The position numbers and the translations under genes were made by a program. Of a stretch of DNA of 39,388 nucleotides, positions 8,412-16,035 are shown in pieces. Position 1 is the stretch's first letter. Every line of letters starts with the position of its first letter. The notes beneath the pieces were generated by a model, which did no database searches, had not been told where the DNA came from, and was given only the letters and a program-made list of their open reading frames with translations. Source of the stretch: DATHSY01 sp046729855 (GTDB taxonomy: Bacteria > Actinomycetota > UBA4738 > HRBIN12); contig JBKPHM010000065.1 in the NCBI GenBank assembly GCA_046729855.1, positions 1 through 39,388 on the forward strand, in the 5' to 3' direction.

Positions 8412-9836
8412 TTACCGATCGGCCGACCCGAGGCTCCCCGGTGATCGCGGCACGCGCGAGAGACGCTGCAGGCCGTCATACGCCGCATATTTGAATGCGT
8501 CGGCGTAGGTGGGAACGTTGAAGGTCGAATGGATGAACCGATCGATCGGGCCGTGGCCGTGCAGCACGGCCTGAGGGATGTGGATCAGCTCGGACGCCAC
8601 CTCCCCCATGACATGGGCGCCGATCAAGGAACGATCGTCTCGCCGGAACACGAGCTTGACGAGGCCGTCGGTAGCTCCCGCGATGCGCGCTCGTGCGTTC
8701 TCCGCGAACCAGGCCCGACCGACCTCGTAGGGGACGCCTTCGCTCGTCGCTGCCTCTTCGGTCATCCCGACCATGGCGACCTCTGGGATCGAGTAGACCC
8801 CGAATGGCGGTAGGGGATCGACGGTCTCTTTGAACGGAATGCCGAAGGCGTGGCAGATCGCGACGCGGCCTTGTTCGGCCGACACGGACGCAAGCGCGGG
8901 CGGCCCGATCACGTCTCCCGCCGCGTACACGTGCTCCGCGCTCGTCCGGTAATGCTCGTCGACCAGTATCCGGCCGCGCTCATCGACATCGACACCAGCC
9001 TCGGCGAGTCCAAGCCCTTCGGTGTTGCCTGCTCGTCCGGCCGCGAACAGAACCTTGTCTGGACGCACGACACCGCCGTCTCCGAGCGTCACGGTCAGAT
9101 CTCCATCCTGCCGCCGGATCGTCGCGACGCCCTGCCCGAGCGCCATGCGGATCCCGCCGTCCGCGAACGTCTTGGCCAACACCGCCGAGATCTCACCGTC
9201 CATGAACGGGAGCAGGCGCTCTCCGGAATCGACGAGCGTGACGTTGACCCCGAGAGCCGCCCCGACCGAGGCGTACTCACAACCGACGGGGCCGCCACCA
9301 ACCACGACCAAACTCGAAGGGATCCTGTCGAGCGTCAGGATCGTCTCCGAGTCATACACGTCGGGATCCTCGAACGGCACGCTCTTCGGGCGGAGCGGTC
9401 GCGACCCCGTCGCGATCAGGACGATCTCTGCCTTGAGGATCCGGGTCTCGCTTCCGTTGACGATGACTGATCGATCGGACCCAATGCGCGCCTGTCCGGG
9501 AATGAGCTCGATCCCGTGCCGGTCGAGGTTCTCGCGGACCGCATCGACGGCGAGGCGAATTACCTCTTGTGCACGGACGCGGATCCGCTCGAGCGAGATC
9601 TCTGGCGCGAGGTCCATGCCCACTCCGTAGATCTCTCTGCGTCGGAAGCCCGTGAGGTAGAGCGCCGCTTCCCGGATCGTCTTCGACGGGATCCCCCCCG
9701 TCGTGGCCGGAGTGCCTCCCGGCACGTCCGAACGTTCCACGACCGCGACCCGCTTGCCGAAGTACGCAGCCTGCGCGGCCGCCTTCTCGCCGGCCGGGCC
9801 GGCGCCAACGACGATGAGCTCGAAGACGTCGTCCAT
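8412..9836 (-). CDS. sthA: Soluble pyridine nucleotide transhydrogenase-like flavoprotein (SthA type)
   Basis: 474 aa of the dihydrolipoamide dehydrogenase/glutathione reductase superfamily. FAD-binding GAGPAG at 11-16, NAD(P)-binding GGGPVGCEYASVGAALG in the middle, the second FAD motif HVYAAGDVIGPPALASVSAE, and a C-terminal dimerisation domain (GVYSIPEVAMVGMTEEAA). At the redox-active site the usual CxxxxC is replaced by GTPATTGGIPSKT (41-53), with no cysteine; this is the mark of SthA-type enzymes, which pass hydride between NAD(H) and NADP(H) rather than use a disulfide. The ATG at 9836 (MDDVFELIVVGAG) is chosen over an upstream one because GGAGG lies 6-7 nt before it. The symbol rests on similarity only. 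Confidence 0.87.
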   Translation of the reverse strand: MDDVFELIVVGAGPAGEKAAAQAAYFGKRVAVVERSDVPGGTPATTGGIPSKTIREAALYLTGFRRREIYGVGMDLAPEISLERIRVRAQEVIRLAVDAVRENLDRHGIELIPGQARIGSDRSVIVNGSETRILKAEIVLIATGSRPLRPKSVPFEDPDVYDSETILTLDRIPSSLVVVGGGPVGCEYASVGAALGVNVTLVDSGERLLPFMDGEISAVLAKTFADGGIRMALGQGVATIRRQDGDLTVTLGDGGVVRPDKVLFAAGRAGNTEGLGLAEAGVDVDERGRILVDEHYRTSAEHVYAAGDVIGPPALASVSAEQGRVAICHAFGIPFKETVDPLPPFGVYSIPEVAMVGMTEEAATSEGVPYEVGRAWFAENARARIAGATDGLVKLVFRRDDRSLIGAHVMGEVASELIHIPQAVLHGHGPIDRFIHSTFNVPTYADAFKYAAYDGLQRLSRVPRSPGSLGSADR

Positions 9837-10140
9837 GCGGTCCTCCTTGCCGTCACGGGAGACTAGGTTCTCTGCGCGGTTCAAGGCGGCTAGGGTGCGG
9901 ACGGATCCATCATCGCATCGCGTCGGTGTTGGCTGCCGTGGATTCGATCGGCTGGTGTGTGTCTGTAAGGCACGATCTCGTGTCGGTGCCCGGCGCGCTC
10001 AACCTTCCACGGAGGACGCCGAGGTTTTCGAGTGGCTCGGATGGAGGGCGCCTCCACCGCGATCCGGCATCGAGGCTGCGTTGGAGGGGATCGGCGGGGA
10101 ACGTTGAGCTCGTCGGTGAATCCCGGGAGGTGTGGTCGGA
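9837..10140. other. Intergenic region, no gene recognised
   Basis: A 304-nt gap between two divergent genes. It holds the ribosome site of the flavoprotein gene (9840-9855, minus strand) and that of the next gene (GGGAGG at 10125-10130, plus strand). Neither strand gave a stretch with recognisable protein similarity. Promoters for both genes should lie here, but I cannot place convincing -35/-10 pairs. Confidence 0.5.
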
Positions 10141-10536
10141 GTGTTGGTCTTCGGAGTTGCACTCGGCGTCGGCGTGGTCGCTTACGCCGTCTCGCGTCGG
10201 TTGTCACAAGAGCCGCTCGAGGCGGCGGACACGCCCCCGCCGGTCGCCCGTGCGACCCGCTCGCCGCTCGCGCGGTTCCGCCGGCGTTCGGCTCCTGCGG
10301 AGGAGACGCTCGGCTTCGGGCCCGAGCCGGCGCCGCCCGAGGGCGGATCGGAACGCTTCGGAGCGCTGATCTACGTACCGGTCCTGCACGTGGCCGATCC
10401 GGAATGGCGAACGCGCGTGGGTGCCGCCCTCGGCCTGATCCTGCTCGTAACGGCGGCCGCGCTCATCCTCGCGCTCGCGATCTACCAACTCGGGCGCGCC
10501 ACAGACGCGATGATCCAAGGGTTCATGGGCTATTAG
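10141..10536 (+). CDS. Small membrane protein with two helices and a Pro/Arg-rich loop
   Basis: 131 aa. The GTG at 10141 is preferred over the in-frame GTG at 10132 because GGGAGG (10125-10130) lies about 10 nt before the former and touches the latter. Helix 1 is VFGVALGVGVVAYAVSRRL; then a cytoplasmic or periplasmic loop of about 70 residues rich in Pro, Arg and Glu (including FGPEPAPPEGGSERFGALIY), and helix 2 is GAALGLILLVTAAALILALA, followed by IYQLGRATDAMIQGFMGY. The motif ALIYVPVLHVADPEWR before helix 2 looks conserved. I do not recognise the family. It is convergent with the gene at 10581. Confidence 0.7.
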   Translation: MLVFGVALGVGVVAYAVSRRLSQEPLEAADTPPPVARATRSPLARFRRRSAPAEETLGFGPEPAPPEGGSERFGALIYVPVLHVADPEWRTRVGAALGLILLVTAAALILALAIYQLGRATDAMIQGFMGY

Positions 10537-10580
10537 ACGGTGCCGGGGATCTCAGAACGCGTCGATATACCGAACACGCC

Positions 10581-11072
10581 CTAGCTTCGTTCGCCGGATA
10601 CATCGCGCCGGTACGTGATCTGTAAATCACCATCCCAGTGGACGTCGTCGGTACGCAGCTGCCAGCTGCCCACGATGGTGTCGCCGCCATCAGCGAAGGT
10701 ACCTGTGAACCGTTGTGAGAACCCGGGCGCGTCCCGCCAAAGCCGCAACGCCTGATCGTCCACGCTTGCCTGATAGACGCGGAACACGCCGCGCGAGTCG
10801 AAGTAATGCATGCTCAACCGCGACTGAGCGGCGGGAGCGGTATCCGGCGCCTCGTCGGCGCGATCCCGCTCGGTGATCCCGATGATCGAGATCGCGTCGG
10901 GGAAGTCAGGATGCTCGTTCCGAGCGCGGTGGATCAGGAAGCGTTCGCCTTCCCACCATCCGATGACGGCGTTGCCGCGCACGACTACACCGGGATACGC
11001 GGGGTGCGTGGCCTCGGTGGTCCACGTGCCCACGAGCTGGTTGAGCGCTACCAACACCGGTTCGGTCGTCAT
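10581..11072 (-). CDS. Lipocalin-like/DUF1579-type soluble protein
   Basis: 163 aa without signal peptide. The sequence pattern (LVGTWTTEATHPAYPGVVVR, then GNAVIGWWEGERFLIHRARN, then SIIGITERD, SRLSMHYFDSRGVFRVYQAS, and FSQRFTGTFADGGDTIVGSW) is that of a single-domain up-and-down beta-barrel found widely in actinobacteria and usually labelled DUF1579 or lipocalin-like. Such proteins bind small hydrophobic ligands or have no known role. The start at 11072 has GGAGGGAG nine bases upstream. Stop TAG at 10581-10583. The gene is 60 nt downstream of a decayed membrane-protein remnant on the same strand. Confidence 0.8.
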   Translation of the reverse strand: MTTEPVLVALNQLVGTWTTEATHPAYPGVVVRGNAVIGWWEGERFLIHRARNEHPDFPDAISIIGITERDRADEAPDTAPAAQSRLSMHYFDSRGVFRVYQASVDDQALRLWRDAPGFSQRFTGTFADGGDTIVGSWQLRTDDVHWDGDLQITYRRDVSGERS

Positions 11073-11132
11073 CGGAACGGCTCCCTCCTTCGGGGTGTCG
11101 TCTCTTGGGTGGAAACGGCGGAAGCTCAGCCG

Positions 11133-11273
11133 ATCTGACGAACATCTGCGCCTCGGGTCCGACTGCCGTCAGCCGGCGGAACCAGTCTCCGGGCAGAAGA
11201 ACACCGCCACCAACAGCAGCCCGATCAGCGTGGCGGCTATCTCGGCGGTCGTCAACAGCAACGCGTCGGGTAT
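11133..11273 (-). pseudogene. Decayed small membrane-protein gene with ATA at the start position
   Basis: On the minus strand a perfect GGAGGAG (11280-11286) is followed six bases later by the codon ATA (11271-11273), then IPDALLLTTAEIAATLIGLL and LVAVFFCPETGSAG before a stop at 11169. A 1-nt change of frame at about 11177 turns ETGSAG into ETGFRRLTAVGPEAQMFVRS, which is the sequence expected after such a helix. I read this as the N-terminal part of a multi-helix membrane protein whose ATG became ATA, which then gained a one-base insertion and lost its 3' part. No helix beyond the first is recoverable. Confidence 0.6.
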
Positions 11274-11352
11274 CGTGTTCTCCTCCAGATCTCTCGAGAG
11301 CGTCTTCGCAACGGATGGTGCGTGACTACGCGTGGAGGAGTGCAGGCATCGC

Positions 11353-12186
11353 TCAGACAGACGACCTCTTCATCCGGACCAGGTCGACGTCAAGGAGTCG
11401 CACTCCGAAACGGACGATCGGCGAGACCCATCCGATCGCTTCGCGACCGCGTGCGATCTCGGGTTCGACGTACGCCTCCGACCGCCCAAGCCTGGTGACG
11501 CTTGCGCCGCCGGCCGCGCTCATGTTCCTCACCCAGTCCGAGCCCTTTCCGTAGATGAGGGAGATCACCAACGCATCGTTCCTCGCGAACGCGATGACCG
11601 GGGTCCGATAGCGTCGCCCCGATGAGCGACCGGTGTGGTGGATCAACGCGAGCGGCGGGACACGACCCGCGACGAGCCGGACGATCGGATTGGCAACACG
11701 TCGGTTGAAGCGGGCGAGCCCTCGGGGGAGCGCCCGCGCGCCACGTGAAGCGTGCTGTCGGTGGTCGCGCGAGTACTCCTCGCGACGATGCAGCATCACG
11801 GCGATCATGCACGGGACCATCAGGACGTGCATGGCGCCGAGGAACTGGTCGGCCGGGATCGAACCTGCGACGAACGGACCGATCAGGGCAAGGTACGGGA
11901 CGAACATCGCGGCTGCCATCTCGCCCACGCTCGACCACCCGTGATCGCGGTGACGCATCCACACGGCCATGCCGACCGTCATGTATGCGGACATCAGGAG
12001 TCCCCGGAGCCCGGCGTAGTGCAGGAGGTTCGAGTGCCCGAGCAGCGCGAAGACCAGCGAGACGGCAGCGCCGAGCGCGGCCATCCCGATGAGCATCGCC
12101 ACGATCATCTCGACCAGGTGTCGGACGAAGGCACGCCAGGACACTCCGACGTGTGAGGGAGCCGCGTGTGCGTGAGTGAGGTTCAT
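11353..12186 (-). CDS. Fusion of a four-helix membrane domain and a deazaflavin-dependent nitroreductase domain
   Basis: 277 aa. Residues 15-135 form four membrane helices (MIVAMLIGMAALGAAVSLVF, LRGLLMSAYMTVGMAVWM, EMAAAMFVPYLALIGPFV, GAMHVLMVPCMIAVMLHR), of a type seen alone in actinobacteria. After the linker REEYSRDHRQHA comes a Ddn/F420-type split-barrel domain (155-277): RFNRRVANPIVRLVAGRVPP, then LIHHTGRSSGRRYRTPVIAF, then GKGSDWVRNMSAAGGASV, matching the nitroreductase/quinone-reductase family that uses F420 or a flavin. The ATG at 12186 has GCAGGA upstream. No frame break or stop lies at the junction, so the fusion looks real. I infer a membrane-tethered reductase, perhaps of quinones. 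A 41-aa membrane protein is encoded just upstream. Confidence 0.83.
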   Translation of the reverse strand: MNLTHAHAAPSHVGVSWRAFVRHLVEMIVAMLIGMAALGAAVSLVFALLGHSNLLHYAGLRGLLMSAYMTVGMAVWMRHRDHGWSSVGEMAAAMFVPYLALIGPFVAGSIPADQFLGAMHVLMVPCMIAVMLHRREEYSRDHRQHASRGARALPRGLARFNRRVANPIVRLVAGRVPPLALIHHTGRSSGRRYRTPVIAFARNDALVISLIYGKGSDWVRNMSAAGGASVTRLGRSEAYVEPEIARGREAIGWVSPIVRFGVRLLDVDLVRMKRSSV

Positions 12187-12259
12187 GGTCCTGCTCTCCC
12201 GCGAACGCGGGTCCGCCGCCGCGTCCCCGGATGCGCGGCGGCCGAACCCGGGGCGGCTA

Positions 12260-12385
12260 TCAGCGCTGCGCGAGCGCCTGCGCCTCGCGCCGAGCCTTTC
12301 CCCGGCGCACGGCCACGTTGATCCCGTAGGCGCAGAGCCCGCAGCAGACGGCGATCGCACCGATCCAGAGGATCGCCACCATCAT
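12260..12385 (-). CDS. 41-aa single-helix membrane protein with cysteine cluster
   Basis: The start is the first of two tandem ATG codons (12385 and 12382), with GGAGGGGG six bases upstream. The product begins MMVAILWIGAIAVCCGLCAY, followed by GINVAVRRGKARREAQALAQ and R: one membrane helix holding Cys14, Cys15 and Cys18, then a strongly basic cytoplasmic tail. The excellent ribosome site, the clean helix-plus-basic-tail layout and the position 73 nt upstream of the membrane/deazaflavin fusion on the same strand support a real gene. The three cysteines within or at the edge of the helix could bind a metal or form a disulfide, but this is untested. No family recognised. Confidence 0.65.
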   Translation of the reverse strand: MMVAILWIGAIAVCCGLCAYGINVAVRRGKARREAQALAQR

Positions 12386-12619
12386 CGGTCACCCCCTCCG
12401 CAAGGACCGGATGTATCTCGCAAGGCTTGACCAGCCATGGACGAGGAGCACGGGTCCAATGGCCCTGCAGCAACGGGTCGGAAGCCTCCGGGCATCGATC
12501 AGCGGCCGCGCAAGGCTGCCGGTCTTCACACAGGCCGCGCTCTGATCGGGAGCGTCGCGGAGGGCGACACGCCGTTCGCCGATGCTCTCGTCTCCGAGCG
12601 ACCCGGAGAGGAGGTCCTC

Positions 12620-13096
12620 ATGCAAAGCATCAAGGAAGCAGCGGAAGCGTTCCTTGGGCAGCGGCGCATCGCGGTCACCGGCGTCTCGCGGGACCCGAAG
12701 GGCCACGGAAGCAACTTCGTGTATCAGCGGCTCCGCGATCGGGGCTACGAGGTATTCGCTGTGAACCCGAACGCGGACGAGGTCGAAGGCGATCCCTCGT
12801 ATCACGACCTCAAGTCGATCCCCGGCGGCGTGGAGGCGGTCGTGATCGGGACCAGACCGGAGGTCGCGGAGGGCACGATGCGCGAGTGCGTCGATCTCGG
12901 GATCACCCAGGTCTGGATGCACCGCGGGCCCGGCCCCGGCAGCGTCTCCGACGCCGCGACCCGGTACGGACGCACGCATGGGGTCGCTGTGATCGACGGA
13001 GGATGCCCGCTGATGTTCGGACCCACGGCCGACACCGGACACAAGGTAATGCGGTTCCTGTTCACCGCGACCGGCAAGGTCCCGAGGAAGGTGTGA
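12620..13096 (+). CDS. CoA-binding domain protein (Rossmann fold)
   Basis: 158 aa from ATG at 12620, which has GAGGAGG six bases upstream; the frame is open further upstream but without a usable start. The protein is a single CoA_binding domain: RRIAVTGVSRDPKGHGSNFV and YQRLRDRGYEVFAVNPNADE give the Rossmann core, then VVIGTRPEVAEGTMRECVDL, ITQVWMHRGPGPGSVS and GVAVIDGGCPLMFGP. It resembles the N-terminal nucleotide/CoA-binding domain of succinyl-CoA synthetase alpha chains, but lacks the ligase domain. Homologues are often stress-related (the YccU/persulfide-linked group), and the sole Cys in DGGCPLM sits where those have a conserved cysteine. The YCII gene follows after 3 nt, so they are co-transcribed. 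Confidence 0.87.
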   Translation: MQSIKEAAEAFLGQRRIAVTGVSRDPKGHGSNFVYQRLRDRGYEVFAVNPNADEVEGDPSYHDLKSIPGGVEAVVIGTRPEVAEGTMRECVDLGITQVWMHRGPGPGSVSDAATRYGRTHGVAVIDGGCPLMFGPTADTGHKVMRFLFTATGKVPRKV

Positions 13097-13099
13097 CCC

Positions 13100-13354
13100 G
13101 TGAAGGTGATCCATTTCTACGCCATGAAGCCGGACTCCGACCGAGTGCGTACGGTCGCACCGCGGCACGCGGCGTACTGGCACGGACTCCGGCTACCAGG
13201 CTACGAGGGCGGTCCGTTCGCGGATCGATCCGGCGGACTGATCACGTTCGAAGTCGAGTCCATCGAGGAGGCCGCGCGGATCATCGCCTCGGATCCGTTC
13301 GTGCGGGAGGCGCTGCTTGAGACCTCGGCGGTGAAGCAGTGGATCCCCGAATGA
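13100..13354 (+). CDS. YCII-related domain protein
   Basis: 84 aa from a GTG at 13100, three bases after the previous stop; the ribosome site GAAGGTG lies inside the end of the preceding gene, implying translational coupling. The sequence has the small ferredoxin-like alpha/beta layout of YCII proteins: FYAMKPDSDRVRTVAPRHAA, then YWHGL, then GGLITFEVESIEEAARIIAS, DPFVREALLETSAVKQWIPE. The conserved His/Asp pair of the family corresponds to RHAAYWH and DPFV. YCII domains occur alone or with sigma factors; some act on small reactive compounds. Function here unknown. Confidence 0.8.
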   Translation: MKVIHFYAMKPDSDRVRTVAPRHAAYWHGLRLPGYEGGPFADRSGGLITFEVESIEEAARIIASDPFVREALLETSAVKQWIPE

Positions 13355-13452
13355 TCGAGAGGTGACAACGAACGTGAGCGCCGAGGTGGTTGGCGTGGAG
13401 GCGCCCGTCGGAGTCACCGAGAGTCTGGCTCGGGCATGAGGAGGTGGGTTAG

Positions 13453-13830
13453 ATGTGGCGCTTGGTGTTCATCGGGTTCCTGGTCGTTCACGGCGTGATC
13501 CATCTGATGATGTGGGTCTGGGTCGCCAAGCCGGAGTCCGGCAAGGCGGCACCCTTCGATGCGTCCCATTCGTGGCTTCTGGGGACGCAAAAGGGATTCG
13601 CCGCGATCGTGGCCGTGGCGACGGCGGCGCTGCTTGTCGTCGCGGGGATCGGGCTGTGGGCGCACGCCGACTGGTGGCGGGCGGCCGCGGTGATCGGGTT
13701 GAGCGCTTCGTTCGCGCTCATGGTCCTGTACTTCCAACCATGGTTCGTCTTCATCCAGGGCGTGAACGCCGCGCTGATCGTTTCGATCGTGTGGCTCAGC
13801 TGGCCGTCGAGAGCGATGGTCGGGGTGTGA
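13453..13830 (+). CDS. Small four-helix membrane protein of unknown function
   Basis: 125 aa, ATG at 13453 with GAGGAGG eight bases upstream. Four hydrophobic segments: VFIGFLVVHGVIHLMMWVWV (with two His), FAAIVAVATAALLVVAGIGL, WWRAAAVIGLSASFALMVLY and VFIQGVNAALIVSIVWLSWP. The first helix motif VVHGVIHLMMWVWV is a repeated pattern in uncharacterised actinobacterial membrane proteins. It is followed 24 nt later by the hydrolase gene at 13855, so it may be the first gene of a longer transcript to 16016. No catalytic motif. Confidence 0.75.
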   Translation: MWRLVFIGFLVVHGVIHLMMWVWVAKPESGKAAPFDASHSWLLGTQKGFAAIVAVATAALLVVAGIGLWAHADWWRAAAVIGLSASFALMVLYFQPWFVFIQGVNAALIVSIVWLSWPSRAMVGV

Positions 13831-13854
13831 TCAGCCAGCCAAGAAGGATGCACG

Positions 13855-14778
13855 ATGAACGTGTTTCAGCGATACCGACGTGATATCGACGCGGCGAAGC
13901 ACAGTATCGACGCGCTCGACTGGAGATCCGTCGACACGGCGTTCGGTCGGATCGAGTACCTCGACCATGACGAGGGGCCGGAGGTTCTCGTGGTTCACGG
14001 CATCACGCAAGCGGCGGATGGTGGCCTTCGTGACCTCGCCGAGGAATTGGTGCCCGATGGATATCGACTGCTCGTCCCGTCTCGGTTCGGGTACCTGGGC
14101 TCCGAGATGCCGGACCACGCGACTCCGGAGGCGCAAGCCGATGCGTTCGCGGAGTTCATCGGCGCGATGGGCATCAGCGACGCCGTGGTGGTGGCCGGCT
14201 CGGCGGGGAGCACGTCTGCGCTCCACCTCTGCATCCGCCATCCGGACCGGGTCCGTGCACTGGTCCTGGTCTCCGCCAACGTCCCAGGTCCCCACCAATT
14301 GAAGGGGATGCCACCGAAGCCGCTGTTCAAGGCGATCTTCGGCAGTGATCCGATTCTGTGGGCGATGATCGCTTACCTGCCCGGCGCCATAGCACGGCTG
14401 AGCCAGGTGCTGGTGGTTCCCGAGGGCGCGCGGCTGATCTCGGGAGACCAGGAGAAGCTCTCTCGAGCGATGCGACAGGTGCTGCTCGGGAAGCGGCGGG
14501 TAACTGGCGAAGTCTTCGACGCATACGTGTCCAACCCGGACATCAACGGGATCGAGCTCTCACAGGTCCTGGTGCCGACCCTCGTCATGCACGCGCGCGA
14601 CGACCCCGGTCCTCCGTACGCCAGCGCGGTCGAGATGGCGCATCGCATCCCGGATGCTCAGCTCGTAACGGTGGACAATGGTGGTCACCTGATGCTGGGT
14701 GACCACCCCGACGCGATCAGCGAGGTCGCTCGCTTCATCCACGAGCACAGCCCATCCCGAGCGGGGGTCCGGATATGA
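13855..14778 (+). CDS. Alpha/beta hydrolase
   Basis: 307 aa. Oxyanion region VLVVHGITQAADGG (45-58), nucleophile elbow AGSAGS with S116, likely acid at D249 or D250 (HARDDP), and catalytic H278 (DNGGHLMLGDHP). All three members of the triad are therefore present. There is a cap region of about 90 residues (150-235), rich in helices. No signal peptide, so cytoplasmic. Substrate unknown; the fold covers esterases, lipases and haloalkane dehalogenases. The last four bases, ATGA, contain the start of the next gene, so translation of the E2-like protein is probably coupled to this one. Confidence 0.88.
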   Translation: MNVFQRYRRDIDAAKHSIDALDWRSVDTAFGRIEYLDHDEGPEVLVVHGITQAADGGLRDLAEELVPDGYRLLVPSRFGYLGSEMPDHATPEAQADAFAEFIGAMGISDAVVVAGSAGSTSALHLCIRHPDRVRALVLVSANVPGPHQLKGMPPKPLFKAIFGSDPILWAMIAYLPGAIARLSQVLVVPEGARLISGDQEKLSRAMRQVLLGKRRVTGEVFDAYVSNPDINGIELSQVLVPTLVMHARDDPGPPYASAVEMAHRIPDAQLVTVDNGGHLMLGDHPDAISEVARFIHEHSPSRAGVRI

Positions 14779-15608
14779 CGTATCGGGTCGAGCCGCTGCC
14801 ACCCGCTCGCCTCGAGGTGCTAGCGCTTCTCCAGGACGCGACGCGGTTCGCCGGGCGATTCACCGTCCATGGGCTGACCGAAGCCGACGTTACGGAGGCA
14901 CGGCGGCGACTCGAGGCTATCCCCGATGGCAAACCATCCATCACGTCCTATGTGGTGGCCAGCCTGGCGCGGACGGTCAATGCGCATCCGGAGGTGAACG
15001 CTCGCAGGGTCGGCAGGCGGCTGATGTTCTTCGACGACATCGACATCGTCGTGACGATCGAGCGTCACTCCCGGTCTGGGCCGGCACCCGGTGCCTGCAG
15101 GGTGCGGAACGGGCACGAGAAGACGCTTCGGGAGATCGATGCGGAGTTGGCAGCGGCCAAGACGGGGCCGATCGGCCGGGAAGATCCCGGCCCGGGGCTG
15201 CTGCCGACGATGCGGATCCCGAGGCTGATCAGGAGGCCGACCATGCGGGCGCTCGCCCGCGTCCCCAGCGCCGCCGCACGGTTCGGTCCCGCCATCGGCA
15301 TCAGCTCGCTCGGCATGTTCGGTACGGGTTGGGGAATCCCCCTGTCGCCGATGACGCTGATGGTCACGGTGGGTGGGATCACGCGGCAGCCCGCCATGGA
15401 GCGCGGCTCCCTTGTCGAGCGCGAGTTCCTCCCGTTGACATTGAGCTTCGATCATTCGGTGGTCGATGGAGCTCCGGCCGCGCGCTTCGCGTCGACCTTC
15501 GGAGCGACCCTCGAGGCGTGTGCGGTCCTCGATGGTGACGAACAGCCAAGGAAGAGCCGGTCTCCCACCCGTGCTAAGCGGCGCGCTGGTGCGGTGCCTC
15601 AGATGTGA
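14775..15608 (+). CDS. Stand-alone 2-oxoacid dehydrogenase E2-type acyltransferase domain
   Basis: 277 aa. The whole protein is the catalytic domain of a dihydrolipoamide acyltransferase; there is no lipoyl domain and no E3-binding domain. Family signs: PSITSYVVASLARTVNAHPE (54-73), a central GISSLGMFGTGWGIPLSP, MTLMVTVGGI, and the active-site block LSFDHSVVDGAPAARFAS, with catalytic H227 and D231. The usual DHR is DHS here. Trimeric chloramphenicol-acetyltransferase-like folds of this type can use free acyl-CoA. A lone domain next to an alpha/beta hydrolase suggests a small-molecule acyl-transfer/hydrolysis pair rather than a large dehydrogenase complex. The tail (QPRKSRSPTRAKRRAGAV) is basic and probably disordered. 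Confidence 0.85.
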   Translation: MTYRVEPLPPARLEVLALLQDATRFAGRFTVHGLTEADVTEARRRLEAIPDGKPSITSYVVASLARTVNAHPEVNARRVGRRLMFFDDIDIVVTIERHSRSGPAPGACRVRNGHEKTLREIDAELAAAKTGPIGREDPGPGLLPTMRIPRLIRRPTMRALARVPSAAARFGPAIGISSLGMFGTGWGIPLSPMTLMVTVGGITRQPAMERGSLVEREFLPLTLSFDHSVVDGAPAARFASTFGATLEACAVLDGDEQPRKSRSPTRAKRRAGAVPQM

Positions 15609-15620
15609 GAGGTGAGCTCG

Positions 15621-16016
15621 ATGTGGACATTCAAGAACGTCTTCGCGCTCGGACTGTTCCTCTTCGGGACGACGTTCCTGTGGATGACGCCAGCCATGGC
15701 CGGAAAGACCCCGCCGCCGACGGGAACGGCCTGGACGATCACGAACGCCCTCTGCTTCGCCGCGGTCATCGGCTACTCGATCGCGGCGTGGGCGGTGTTC
15801 AAGGAATACGCCTGGTGGGAGATGGCAGCGCTCGTGTCCGCGGTCGTCGGGCTGCTCGCCGTCGTCCCGTTCGGAGTTGCGCAGAGCCAGCTCGATGTGG
15901 GGTTGGCGGATCTTGGGGTGCAGATCAACCTTTGGTTGCATATCCTGGGCAGCGCGACCGTGATCGCGATCGCGGTCCTGCCGACCGCTCACGAGTGGCT
16001 CGAACGGCGCCTGTGA
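15621..16016 (+). CDS. Small membrane protein, about four helices
   Basis: 131 aa from ATG at 15621 (GAGAGGTG seven bases upstream; an in-frame GTG at 15612 lies inside the ribosome site and is rejected). The N-terminus WTFKNVFALGLFLFGTTFLW could be read as a signal, but helices follow: AWTITNALCFAAVIGYSIAA, WEMAALVSAVVGLLAVVPFG and INLWLHILGSATVIAIAVLP, then the short basic end THEWLERRL. One His sits in the last helix. It starts 12 nt after the E2-like gene, so it belongs to that transcript. No family recognised. Confidence 0.74.
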   Translation: MWTFKNVFALGLFLFGTTFLWMTPAMAGKTPPPTGTAWTITNALCFAAVIGYSIAAWAVFKEYAWWEMAALVSAVVGLLAVVPFGVAQSQLDVGLADLGVQINLWLHILGSATVIAIAVLPTAHEWLERRL

Positions 16017-16035
16017 ACGGCAGGAGGAGAGAGCC

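Noticed and set aside
12389..13183. Minus-strand frame that happens to read PVLLVHGW, similar to a hydrolase oxyanion region.
   Set aside because: The similarity covers only a few residues at the C-terminal end of a frame opposite the CoA-binding gene; no triad follows.
13374..13439. A 21-codon GTG-started open frame between the YCII gene and the next membrane gene.
   Set aside because: Too short, with a poor ribosome site, no recognisable fold, and it ends inside the ribosome site of the next gene.
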